Part shown: positions 35,761 through 46,614 of the stretch, piece by piece | How the letters are laid out: each line of letters opens with the position of its first letter | How positions within the stretch are numbered: position 1 is the first letter of the stretch | Source: Ascaphus truei | Lineage: Eukaryota > Chordata > Amphibia > Anura > Ascaphidae | Direction: 5' to 3' | DNA length: 64,000 bases | Assembly: GCA_036426205.1 (NCBI GenBank) | Contig: WSYH01001907.1 | Coordinates: 38,310 to 102,309, forward strand | Notes under the pieces: model-generated | Told to the model about the DNA's origin: nothing | The model's database searches: none | What the model saw: only the letters and a program-made list of their open reading frames with translations | Position numbers and translations under genes: made by a program

Positions 35761-36381
35761 TGTGACGGAGCAGGCTGTAGCAGAGGTCAGTAAGATGCTA
35801 AAATGGTTGTTTAAGGTTTTAACTGCAATGGTTTTTATTAGACCACAAACAAAATAATGGGCACCCTGTCCCCATAAGCAAAACAAATCATAAAACAAAA
35901 TCCTATTCCTGTTAGGGAAACTAACTACACAAGCCAGTCCATAGCTATCCTCCTGGCTAGCTGTCCTACTTCCATATCATAACAATAACAAAAGTCATAT
36001 GCCAAAATAGTTCTTATCTTTGAGGTGCTGGGGAATCCATCCCAGTGCTCCAGGTCATTCTCTCTAGGAATTTGGGAACGTCGGTTCCGGGGAGCAGGGC
36101 TGTGTTCAGCGTGAAGTATTCGATGTCCTGGGTGGGGTCCAAGCAGCTGTGCTTCCTGCAAGGCTGGTGGAACCAGAGCAGACAGCGTCCTTCCTGGCTG
36201 GGAGAAAATCAATCTCCCCACTTGCTGGGGAAAAGCAGTCCTTGTGCAGGCCAATTCCAGATTTATAAATCCCTGCTCAATCAGAATTTAATTACCTCCA
36301 ACTCCCAGTTAAGGTAGGACACCCAACACCAGTGCAGTTTCCTGCCCTGTAAAGGGAGTTTGACCCCTCCACTCCCTTACA
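35761..36381 (+). mobile_element. solo LTR with 5-bp target duplication
   Basis: A 621-bp unit starts TGTGACGG and ends CTTACA. It is flanked on both sides by CCTGG (35756-35760 and 36382-36386). The 5-bp duplication and TG...CA ends fit Ty3-like or retroviral-type LTRs. No internal genes flank it, so recombination between two LTRs is likely. It is related at low similarity to 13098-13869. Confidence 0.85.
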
Positions 36382-36690
36382 CCTGGTTTATTGCTAGCCG
36401 CTCATATCCTGGTTTATTGCAAGCCGCGCATATCCTGGCTTATTGCAAGTCGTGCATATCCTGGCTTATTGCTAGCTGCTCATATCCTGGCGTATTGCAA
36501 GCCACACATATTTATTGCAAGACGCACATACTGTATTTATTGTAAGACGTATATATATCCTGGCTTATTGCAAGCCGCACATATTTATTGCAGGCCTCAC
36601 ATATTCTGGTTTATTGCAGGCCGCACGTTTTTATTGCAAGCCTGGCTTATTGCAGGTTACACATATCCTGGCTCTCCTAGCCACCTTCCT
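36382..36690 (+). repeat. 26-bp minisatellite, right block
   Basis: About eleven units, the first six regular (26 bp), the later ones shortened where CATATTTATTGCA joins directly, so higher turnover in this half. Same unit as the left block. Confidence 0.9.
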
Positions 36691-37239
36691 TCTCCAGAGG
36701 TATTGCATCAAAGATAGAGCATATAGAAAACAATCTTCACTCCATTGTTAATTACCGAGTTTTGTATTACAATCACTTTACTATCTTGGGACTCACCTAA
36801 AAGTTTTGGGCAGCGACCCTTTGCTTATATAATTATTCTGTGCAAGGCAGCAGTATCATTAGTCCCAAGAAAACGTTTCACAAATATCATTAGATGCTAT
36901 TGCCCCTTTAAGAACTATGGTGGGGTCCGCATAGTGACATCGCACACGTGACGTCAGAGCGTCATTTCCGCTTTAAGGGGATTTGTGTTTCTCTGCTTCT
37001 TGCCTACACAGGAATCCTGTGTGTCTTACCCCAGTCATGGTTCCAGTCTGCCTGCATTCACAGATGCTTCTGCAGTGTTTTGACCGATCACAGGGCCTCT
37101 AGCTGTCTGTTCTAGACAGTGCTTCTGTCAGAGCTTCAGGGGGAAGAGAGGCTGACGACCCCCGACATTGAACTGCACTAACACAGTCCTGGTAAGTCCC
37201 AATTTAGCAAAATAACACACACTACCTGCTATGCTGTAG
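36691..37239 (-). other. 5' internal part of the DIRS-like element
   Basis: No open frame is convincing. The stretch 37020-37200 has short inverted motifs such as CTTCTGTCAGAGC and is likely leader or gag remnant. It also contains CACGTGACGTCA at about 36945-36957, a CRE-like site. Confidence 0.35.
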
Positions 37240-37440
37240 GAAAGGAAAAAGACTGCCTCTGCAGGGAAAGGGAGGGGCTTATATACCAAGTCCCTGCAGA
37301 AAAGTTTCCTGTCCTAACGTACCTATGCTGAGGGAGGAGCTAATCCCAATTAGTACCCACTGCCAGGTGGGGAACAGGAAAATAAAGATTTGATTTGGGA
37401 AATATTTGGTATGTACAGTAGCAAATTTCTATGAGAAAAC

Positions 37441-38551
37441 TGTGCCTTGTCAGTAGTCATGTAGGATAATTAAAATATATATATATTTGATCATTTTATA
37501 TGCATTTTTACAGAGTTTTAAGGAGAAGACCCAAGGGGAAGAATGGTATTGAGCACAATTGCGATGCTCCAAGTTCTAGGGACCCTCTAATTTACATAAA
37601 ATGAGAATTTCAAAGCTCGCACACAAGAGGGACCGAGACAATACAGTGCTGCAACATTCTTGGGAGAGACTTTCTACAGGAAAAATTGTAAGTCTAATTT
37701 CATGGAGATGGGAACATTGCAGGACCCCCAAGTCTATCAAAGCAGAGAAACTGTGCGTAAAAAAGAAGTAAAAATAAATAAATAATAGAATTAAAATGTA
37801 ACGTGGTCTTAAAAGTACTCTAGGCACCAAATAAATTGCTTGTATCAATAATTGTCTTGCTTTCTTGTATTTTAATAGAATTTATTTCGTTTTTCTTTAG
37901 TAACAAAATTATTGTGATTCTAATTAAGAAAACAGGAGTAAGAATCTGTAGTTCACTTTATAAATCAAAGTATCAATATAGGAGATGTATTATTTTGTTA
38001 ACATCGGTAAGAGATATTTCTCCCACTTTTATGTTATTTTGTGACACAGAAATCCAATAAAAACCTTTAATTACAGGAATACAGAAAAGAAATCGTAAAA
38101 GATCACAGTATGGTAGAGGATGATAAGAGAATCTAACAATGATAAAGACTGGTAAATACAAACTTATCTCTATTTTTCAGTACAAAACTTTATTTCTTTA
38201 TTATTTAAAAATGATTTGGGAAATTCCAACAGAGATTATAGTTGCACAATTACATTGTAGATGAGGTTGAAAAAAAAAAGGACATGGCCATCAATTTCAA
38301 CCTATGTTAAATATACAATTGATTAACACTGCAGCACACATTTGGCATTATAGCAATTATAGAGCATACATGGGGACTTGTAGAGTACATTTAACAACTT
38401 ACATTTGCTGAACCTGTATAGTGGTAAAAATATTTAATAAAAAATAATATGCACAAAATATATAGGTCGTTGCTCATCTCATTGAGTAAAAAGAAAAATC
38501 GGCCTCTGCTCAGCCTTGCACTGAGGGGTGCAAAACTGGGATAAGATATAT

Positions 38552-38590
<39 letters not shown>

Positions 38591-38957
38591 CATACAAACA
38601 CACACACATATATATATATATACATGCAATATAGTAATCGTTTTCCCCTTTGTGTACTTTGCTCATCTCACACATAATTTGTTTCAGTGTTTTGCTACAG
38701 TATAAATGAAATGGCTATTACTGAGATAAGAAAAAAACATATTACCCTTAAGACAAATTATGATTGGTGAAACGTCAGAAACAATTAGATTAAACAGCCT
38801 AGCTGTACTAGACTAGAATGTCAACATCTGTTTTAAGATTAACTGCTCTCTTAATGGCTAGTTTGCAGAAGCTTTGTCAAATTAGTTTGTCAGTGAATCT
38901 TTTCCCACATAAAAAAATAAAAATCATTTTCGATATTTATGAATTGATAAAACTTAC
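37441..38957 (-). other. intron sequence of PHF14 with a LINE tail
   Basis: Mostly AT-rich and without genes. 38245-38350 resembles the reverse complement of CR1-type 3' termini ('gatgaggttgaaaaaa', 'tttcaacctatgttaaat'). A TA/CA microsatellite lies at about 38548-38622. Confidence 0.6.
38548..38622. repeat. TA/CA compound microsatellite
   Basis: (TA)n, then CATA and CA units, then (TA)n again. Confidence 0.9.
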
Positions 38958-39126
38958 TGTGCTTCTCACAGGAGTCTTCTTAGTTTCTTGTGGCCCATCC
39001 TGTGAGACAAATTTTACTGGTTCCTTTATCTGCCTTCTTGATCTCTTGGTCCCATTGGGTAAGGTTTCCATGGCGAAGTCTGCTTCCATGTCGCTGCTAC
39101 CTGCCTGGTCACACTCAGAGCATTGC
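38958..39126 (-). CDS. PHF14: PHF14 exon: end of PHD finger and basic linker
   Basis: This 169-bp internal exon has an acceptor ...CACCTAG before 39126 and a donor GTAAGT after 38958. It begins with the last base of a TGG codon, then 56 whole codons, ending in phase 0. It reads Q-C-S-E-C, the last zinc-binding cysteine pair of a PHD finger, then an acidic patch (S-D-M-E-A-D) and the basic T-K-R-S-R-R-Q-I-K-E-P-V-K-F. PHF14 is a nuclear multi-PHD protein that binds histone H3; this linker follows its third PHD region. The reading frame is intact with no stops and clearly conserved. The TG|G split codon fits the upstream exon exactly. Confidence 0.93.
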
Positions 39127-39897
39127 CTAGGTGAAATATTAGGAGTTAGAATAACAGAAAGCATCCATAAACATTTATTTCATATAAATCTGACTTGCTT
39201 AGTAATGCAGTGAATACATTACTGCAAAAGGCACGGACACAAAATAAGAGACAGCCAATAGATGCTAAATAATCATTTGAAAACGTTCACAGAATTTGAC
39301 AAATTCCAAGCGTACAATGCAAGTCATTCAATAACGTTTTTTCAACAGAGAAAAAGTTGTACTAGACAGACAAGATTAACAGGGGAAGTTACTACCCATC
39401 TCCCAACTAATATTGACAGCCTAGAGTATACGTACAGTTGCTCATGAAATAAGAATTGCAGCCAAGTACCTCACATATTTACCTACATTGAATGGGTTCT
39501 TTTCAGAACCTAAGATATGAATTATTCAGATCTCCTTTATACTAGTATAACACAAATACCTGCATGTGTGTGCAGGTGAAGATAATGCCTTTAGAGACCA
39601 GGGAGATGTCCAAGGAAGATATGATAAGGTTTTATTTTTTGATTTTTTAAATTGCACTTTCACAATTGATTGAAGTGGATTGGAAGTGCTGTTTCACAGA
39701 TTTTTTAAATGGGTACTTCATTCTTTATTCATAAAATGTACCAGATGTTGGCAGTATATTCGCGAACTGTTGAATCCGCTAAATATTTGCAAACGTTTGT
39801 ACCAAGGTGCTCTATAAAGGAAGATAATCACAATTGGTGATTTCTGGAAAAAAGTTTCATAAATTATTTTATGATTACATGTTTACGACTGCTGCAT

Positions 39898-40122
39898 TAC
39901 AAGAAAGGAAGAGTAGAGGCTTCACCGATTTTATAAATGCAATAATTTATTGAAGCCAAATAATGTGTACAACGTTTTGGCTGTCACAGCAGCCTTTGTC
40001 AACAAGTGGCCACTCCAAGACAAAGGCTGCAGCGACATCCGAAACGTTGGACACTTTATTTGGCTTAAATAAATTATTGAATTTATAAAATCCGTGGAGC
40101 CTCTACTCTTCCTTTCTTGTGT
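39898..40122. repeat. 225-bp foldback repeat
   Basis: Arms of ~105 bp are reverse complements: left 'caagaaaggaagagtagagg' and 'caataatttattgaagccaa' return on the right as 'ttggcttaaataaattattg' and 'cctctactcttcctttcttg'. The loop is about 15 bp. It has no coding potential. Confidence 0.85.
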
Positions 40123-41114
40123 ATCCTGTACTTGGATTGCAGCGGGCCTCCCCTCAGTGACTTAAAGAGCACCAGTATTAGTATCTCAGATTTATTTAGA
40201 TTTTTGGTGTGAAACATTTTCCCACATTAAATTAAGACTGTGGCTTTAACATATCCTTGTCGTGAATGTATATAAAACGATATGGTTCCTTGCAGAAATC
40301 TACTTTGTTTTATGGCCAGTACAGAATTCTACATGCTTTCATTGTCATGGGAGTACTTCTGATCCCCCAATTGCTTGTTTAGTTGGTCTGGACCAATCAA
40401 CAGGCTCAATTAATATCTAATTAACCTAGATCTAATTATTACTAAGACAAACTTGTGTTGTCCTGAAAACCTTGCCTGTTGGCTACTCTTCAAGACTTAA
40501 TTATGGCAAACATTAGGCTCTTCTTTCAACGTCATCTGTAACGTTTCTTCCTCCTCCTATTTTACATTCACCAACCACTGCCACCGATTTCCTTTATTGA
40601 CTGCTGACCCTCTAAACTACATGCCTCAATGTCACTATGTCCAAGGAACTTGCAAGTAGAATTAGTTATTTGGAGCAGGAGAGGGATTAATGCAGCATTT
40701 CACCATTGGGTGGCAAAGAAGCACATATTTTAACACATTGCATTCCCTCCATGCCACCTATGTAATTTAAAGTACTCAGCATAGCTAATATTGCCATTTT
40801 AGGCATACCAATTTTGTGTTGATGAAATTCTTCTGCTCCTCGCACACAGTAATAACTAAGGGGATACAGGAGTCTTTTCTCTACTGGGAGAGCGATGGGT
40901 GGTAAGGTCCAGTGACTTGTCAGAGCACCTCAGAAATGTTTTGGGTCTCTTCTCAGCCTCTACAGGTAACATTATTAGATTGTCATTGGAGTCTGATCTT
41001 AACCAAGCCTGCTGCCTGAGGCACACGCAAGACACAATGCAAGAGACACACACTTTCTCTTACCTTCTCATTAACAGCACGCTGCAGCCAGGGAGAGGAG
41101 AAGCTGCATGAGCT

Positions 41115-41264
41115 GCACAACGCCACCTAATGGCCAGAGGACAAATTGCAGCTGCAGTCCCTGCTCCCGGCAAAACCGGGACATTAGCAGATGATAGTTG
41201 GGACACGGGGCATTAGCGTAAAAAATGTGACTGTGTGGTTAAACCGGGACGTCTGGTCACCCTA
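41115..41264. mobile_element. hAT-like MITE, one end visible
   Basis: The right end reads AAACCGGGACGTCTGGTCAC then CCT, a terminus typical of a widespread hAT-type repeat (CAGGGTGACCAGACG in the other direction). The repeated phrase 'aaaccgggac' occurs at 41174 and 41241. The left end was not found. Confidence 0.45.
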
Positions 41265-42743
41265 CCCAGAGAGCCTCTCTGTAATCTTCTTGTGCTGACA
41301 TTTTTAAAAAGTTGAATGTCTCGTTTCTGCCATTGCATTTAACAATTTAATTCAGATTCCTATTGTTAGACATTTGTTCTGTGCACATTTCTTTACTACC
41401 TGTAAACTGTGGCATATTTAAGTCAGCAAAAATACCTTTTGCACTTAATATACCCAACAGTCCCAAAAATTAAAAAAAGCAAATATGCCAACAATGACCA
41501 TTTTTAGGGCACACGAATGGATATTCGCTTTGCTTGCAAAATGTATGTGGCCCATTCAAATAGAAAAATTGCGCCTTACCATAGTTGGAAAGGTCAACAG
41601 TGTGCCTGCATTTTCATTTTTGAAGTTGGTGGAATAGTTAGCAATATTTCTATTATATTGATCTAGCAGAAGAGGTTATTAACCCCACTCCCGTTACATC
41701 CCCTTCCCCACCCTCCCCCCACCCAAAAGGTTATCCCTGGAAAGATTCAAGTACACTAAATCAAATTTGCATTTTAGCCCACACATGTGCATGGGCATTG
41801 CGCGATATACAATAATTCCTACTTTGCCAACTCAAATGAACTGAAGTTTTTGTCGTGTAATGTGCACAGTATAGCAAGTGGTCACAGTTATACATTCATA
41901 TAGCAGCTCCAAATGAAATGTTTGTGACAGCTATGCTGGCACATCGGGGTACAGCCACACTGTTCATGCGTTAAAAGAAATGACACTGCATTTTGCAAGT
42001 AAGGAGGAAAACATGAAGAAAAATAACAACATGCTAAAACTACGATTCAGTTCACAGTTAAAACGAAGATCTATCTAATGCTTCGTTGACTTGTCTTGAA
42101 AAGGATATATAAAGGCACATTATATGATGAAAAGGATGCAATCAATACAGCTCTATTTCACGACTATAATCTTATCTTTCAAAGTACATTTGGACTAATT
42201 AAAAGTAGAAGCAAACTTTGCGATCAGAAGTATTACTCAGGCGTGTGATTCCCCAAATAGACATGTACGTAGTTAGAAATAAAAGAAGTGCATCTACCTG
42301 ACCTACTCTAACTGGTCTCCAACTGAGAAGCACCCATATTATCTCTCTGGACAGATGCCCCTTAATGGGTCTTTCAATTTAGTTAAAAGGCAGAATAAAA
42401 GCACAGATTTCCTGCTCAACCAATTTTTGAGACAGAATGGTCTGTCAAATTGACACAAATGGATTATCCTTTTAGATTAACCATAGTGAGGAACAGCAAA
42501 GATTTTAAAAATAAAACTTTTAAAGGTAACACAAAGTGGGTAAATGGGAGGATAAAGAAAATGCCAGTTGAATATTGAACAAAAAAAAGATTATCAGCAA
42601 ACCCGTAAATGCAATGTTATGATCGACAAATTAACAAAATTATTGTTAAAAAGTGCATTCACTTATTTTTAAGGTATCATTTTAATGGACCGTTAACTGA
42701 CAAAAATGCATTAAGTTTAGTCAAAGCCTAAATATCCAGGAAG

Positions 42744-43234
42744 CAAGGGTTATTCAAAAATAGAAAATCCGGAGCACAGCTAGAAAGAAGGTGTACCGGT
42801 GGGACAGAGGGCCAATATCAAAAATTTATTAAATTAAAAACATACAGACGAGACCACGAGTATTCTAAAGCTTGCCTTAAACTAGCCCGGTTACATTCTG
42901 GGTATGTGCTGGGTGTAACCTGGCTAGTTTAAAGCAAGTTTAAGGCATTTCTGCATTGATGGCCCATTCAGTTTGAATTGGGACTGCTAGGGACCCCCGC
43001 TGTTAATCTGATGGGCCATTAATGCAGAAATGCCTTAAACTTGCTTTAAACTAGCCAGGTTACACCCAGCACATACCCAGAATGTAACCGGGCTAGTTTA
43101 AGGCAAGCTTCAGAATACTCATAGTCTCGTCTGTATGTTTTTAATTTAATACATTTTTGATATTGGGCCTCTGTCCCACCAGTACACCTTCTTTCTAGCT
43201 CTGCTCCGGATTTTCTATGTTTGAATAACCCTTG
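42744..43234. repeat. 491-bp near-perfect palindrome
   Basis: Both arms (about 42744-42975 and 42985-43234) are reverse complements with only scattered changes, starting CAAGGGTTATTCAAA. The centre holds 'gggactgctagggaccc'. Its core is shared with 1053-1320. It lies wholly inside the PHF14 intron. In the transcript it would form a hairpin with arms over 200 bp. No target duplication is obvious and no protein is encoded. Confidence 0.92.
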
Positions 43235-43654
43235 ATGCCTGTTACATGCCTGGATGCATGCTGCGCTAGAGACACACAGACAAGTATTATGGACTCAAGT
43301 GTTCCGGCTCCCTGCCAGTGAAGCAGCCGGTTCAGCCAGGAGCTTGTCTGTATAGATGCTGGTCAGACTGCCCTCCGGTTCCAGCTATCATCTCCCCGTC
43401 ACTGCGGTCAAACAGCTGATGCTAGCGGAGCATAACCGGAGTTGTGCTGGGTTACTACAACCTGAAAATCTTTGGACATACTCCACCGAAGGGGTTAATT
43501 TTCTACACAGCAGGGATTGCAGTATCTGAGTGGAGGGGCTGCTTCTGCTCTCCCCTCCCTCCTCCCTCCCCATCTGCCTTTGGTTTCCAGCCGGTGAATC
43601 GTGAGTAAACAGGGGGAGAGGATTGAACTTTTCCCACTTCACACTGTCTCCAGC

Positions 43655-43733
43655 TATACTCCTATGTAGTTCATATGAGCTCCGGAATTCTCAGCTATGC
43701 TCCTATGTAGTTCATACGAGCTCCGGAATTCTG
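43655..43733 (+). repeat. tandem duplication of ~38 bp
   Basis: Two copies of 'agctat(a/g)ctcctatgtagttcat' then '(a/t)(c/g)agctccggaattct' follow directly on each other. Confidence 0.85.
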
Positions 43734-44513
43734 GGCTGATCACAGTCCTGCTACTTCTTGTAAATATCCAGGAAAAACACAGTCAACTAAAAAAAAACGT
43801 GTCAATTCAATTTCAGAGAACCTCCCGAATTAAGTCAAACTGAAAAATGGATCCATGTTTCCTCTTTTCTTTTAAAGGATTAACAGTGTGGCTGTACCCT
43901 AATGTGCCAGTGTAGATCTCACAAACCTTTCACCTGGAGCCATATATATGTTTAAGCAGCACTTATACAGGTATCTACTAATATTTAAGTTTCCCGTGAA
44001 TTAAACTGCCATTTTATTATCCCTGGAGGGGACTGCAACAGGCCTAAGTAAGTATCTCAGAAACAAGGAAGTCCCCAGCGCTGAAAATGCCTTGTTTCAG
44101 CTGAGGATACCCTGTTTCCCATCGTGGTAAAAAATAAATAGATCAATTAAAAAAAACAAAAAAGTTAAAGTCAAAAATTTTAAAGGGAGGAGAGAGGTGT
44201 GCTACTATAATGTTTTGCGGTTTGCAAATTCGCCCCCAAAAAAATTAGAGGACAGAATCGAACTTTCATGGATTACAAAAAAACCACTTAAAACAATGAT
44301 GTGCATAGCTATGTAGAAAATAGCAAATTATTAAACAATTTCATCTGAATAGAATGAATATAAATCTGAGTATATGCTAAAATAATATAAAAACATGGTT
44401 TCAAATAAGTGTGCTTGATTTAAAGAAAAAAAAAGTTACAAAAAAATAAAAATATGAGGTAACACTGTGTGTCAATAAAACTAATAGCTCTTGGCATAAG
44501 TGATGGCATTTAC

Positions 44514-44684
44514 CAGGGGTGGGCAACTCCAGTCCTCAAGGGCTACCAAACAGGTCAGATTTGAAGGCTATCCTGGCTTCACCACAGCTGGCTCTGTCTG
44601 ACTGAGCCACCTGTGATGAAGCTGGGATATCCTTAAAATCTTACCTGTCTGGTAGCCCATGAAGACTGGAGTTGCCCACCCTTG
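44514..44684. mobile_element. hAT MITE with 8-bp target duplication
   Basis: A 171-bp element has ends CAGGGGTGGGCAACTCCAGT and ACTGGAGTTGCCCACCCTTG and is flanked by GCATTTAC / GCATATAC (7 of 8 match). The 8-bp duplication and CAGGGGTG end are hAT hallmarks. Confidence 0.9.
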
Positions 44685-44975
44685 GCATATACTGTACTAT
44701 GAAACACTGTGGGAGATTAACTAAGCACTGGATAAGGGAGGTGATGCCACTCATCGGTGAACCCCAGCATTTTATCACAGTTGGTCTTTTGAGTAAGAAT
44801 GTATTATTTATGTGAATGTTGTCAATACTAATGCTTGTGTTGGTAAAATATGGAACGATTACCCCTTCCAGTATTATATATACTAAAGAATATTAGAATT
44901 TTAACGGTTACAGCTCTGCATAACACTTATCCAATGTAAAATCTATTTACAATCAAATTTCAAAAACACACTTAC

Positions 44976-45107
44976 CAGTAGCTATTTTTAGTTTTTTTAG
45001 GCATCCTTGTTAGAGGAGGATCCAGACACCCAAGGTGATAGTGGAGTTTACAAGTATCACACAGCAGAAGTAGATGTTGATCATGGTTCTTCTTGCATAT
45101 TCCGCAA
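44976..45107 (-). CDS. PHF14: PHF14 exon: PHD zinc finger
   Basis: This 132-bp internal exon lies between an acceptor ...TCTGTGAAG (before 45107) and a donor GTAAG (after 44976). It starts with the third base of a codon, has 43 whole codons and ends in TG. It reads C-G-I-C, then C-D-T-C, H-Y-H-L-G-C and K-N-S-Y-W: the first six zinc ligands of a C4HC3 PHD finger. The last pair, C-S-E-C, is on the next exon. This pattern is that of PHF14, which recognises the histone H3 tail in chromatin. The frame is clean. The upstream exons, with the coiled coil and first PHD fingers, are not in the window as far as I can see. Confidence 0.95.
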
Positions 45108-46614
45108 CTTCACAGAAAAAAAATAAAGAAATCAGTGGACACTTAATCCAACTTCCCTCAGGAAATAAATATATGTAACATCAGACAAACAGCATGTGTT
45201 GTGACGAACACATGCCTTGATATGTTAGGGTTAATTACATAGTGGCAGTTATTACAAATGTATTGTGTCTGTTGTACATCTTCTCGGGAGCAAAATAGTA
45301 TTACTTTGTAATGCTAATCATAGTAAAAATAAACATTACCTGTACAACACTGCTGGCAATGTTGAGGTCTTTAGTGTTCCTCCCTCTCTCTTACTTGGTT
45401 TTCTCTCTTTTGGTGCACGTAGAATTGCTGGTATGTTTGTTTTCTATGGTTTCAAACAACAAGGAATTACACGTTTTAAAATACACAATTTTCCTCAAAG
45501 TTAAAACATAAATACTTGATATTTAATTCAAGTGTTATTAACTTACTTTGAGATAGTGGCTAAACAAAATGCCTTAAAAGCAGCATAAATAAATACTAGA
45601 GCTTCCATTTATAAGAACAGGAAAAGCCCCACCCCACAAGTCAGATTTTTTATGTTACAATATACTATATACAATTCTAATGATCTATCATGGCATTGAT
45701 GAACACTGTTTTATCATGTAAGGATGCAAACAATAGATGCAACACAAAAATAAGGTACGAAGACATAAATTTAAATGTTGAGAATGTGGAACGATTCCTG
45801 CCACAGAAAGCTTACATTACATACACAGACAGTACTAAATATACATGCTATAGGGACTTCAGTGCAGAGGGCGTAAGAAAATCTAGTCCAACATTGCTAT
45901 TGTTCGCAAACAATGGTTGGTTCTACCATTATCAAGTTTTAAAACCACCATTACCATATAATATATGTAGCCATGGCTGGTCCAGACTGCCTCTCTGCCT
46001 ACTGTCATGTAAGTTCTGATAGCTACAGGCGGTGGAAGGCTATCCTAGGGGCATTGCCAACCCCGCCCCCTCCCATGGTGACTCAAGGGTCTGTGTATAA
46101 CCAATCATGGTGCAGACCTTGTGCCCTCCACTTCTGGTACATCAGAGAGGAAGTGCTAAATTTATAGGTAGTTCTCTTCCATCCCTCCTAGAGAGAGGGG
46201 GTGTGTGCTGCTCCTCCCGGCTGGGAGTGAGATATGCCAGTCAGTCCCTTCTGGGCTGACAGAGTAAGATCAAGCTGAACCAAGGTCTCAATATTATACT
46301 AGGGCCCAAACATCATCCAGTGGTCTGGAGACCCAGATCAATCCTCATGCATTCGCTGTACTGCTAGCAGTGGCTGCAGCCAATAAATCATCCCTTTTTA
46401 TATGAATTTGAAATCTGCCCTAGTGGGGGACTGTCTCTGGAAATCGTGGAGCCTGCTAGAGCTGGAGGCGCTGACACCCTGAGTGGAATCTAAAGATCAT
46501 CAAAAGCCTGTCCTGTTCTCCACACCATCGCAGAACCTTAGCATCTCATGGACATATATATGTTTTATTACATTTTTAAATAGTGTGTACAGTTCCAGGA
46601 GATTGATATCATAG
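45108..46614 (-). other. PHF14 intron with an LTR-like block
   Basis: 45108-45960 shows no gene. 45966-46554 starts TGTAGCCATGG, has a TATA-like TTTATA near 46162 and AATAAA near 46382, and could be an LTR, but the flanking TA-rich sequence prevents a decision on its target duplication. Confidence 0.35.

Larger units (their letters stand above)
32560..37440 (-). mobile_element. DIRS-like retrotransposon, decayed
   Basis: Minus-strand order is 5' terminal repeat (near 37440-37240), non-coding or gag region, RT/RNase H (35.0-34.1 kb), tyrosine recombinase (33.6-33.1 kb) and an inverted terminal repeat. 32577-32690 and 32804-32845 are diverged reverse complements of parts of 37240-37385, sharing 'tagctcctccctcagcata' and 'ggcagtgggtactaattggg'. 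DIRS elements are known for inverted ends and a tyrosine recombinase. A minisatellite with an LTR insertion sits inside the 5' half. Confidence 0.75.
39127..44975 (-). other. PHF14 intron between the two exons
   Basis: A 5,849-bp intron bounded by GTAAG (44975 side) and CTAG (39127 side). It contains two foldback repeats, a hAT MITE, a hAT-like terminus and a small tandem duplication, listed separately. The parts 39130-39895, 40125-41110, 41270-42740 and 43240-44510 hold no gene or repeat I recognise. Confidence 0.9.

Noticed and set aside
35605..36690. Regular spaced repeats that could suggest a CRISPR array
   Set aside because: Units are directly adjacent without unique spacers, and the genome is a vertebrate one.
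35548..36717. Frames with a repeated 'GLLQA-HIL' type peptide
   Set aside because: The 26-bp unit lacks stops in any frame, so the peptides follow from the minisatellite; 26 is not a multiple of three and units change frame.
36945..36957. CRE-like CACGTGACGTCA as a PHF14 regulatory site
   Set aside because: It is inside the DIRS-like element and single short sites occur by chance; no supporting context.
45265..45511. Two overlapping 66-79-codon frames
   Set aside because: Short, no motif, in an intron; expected by chance.
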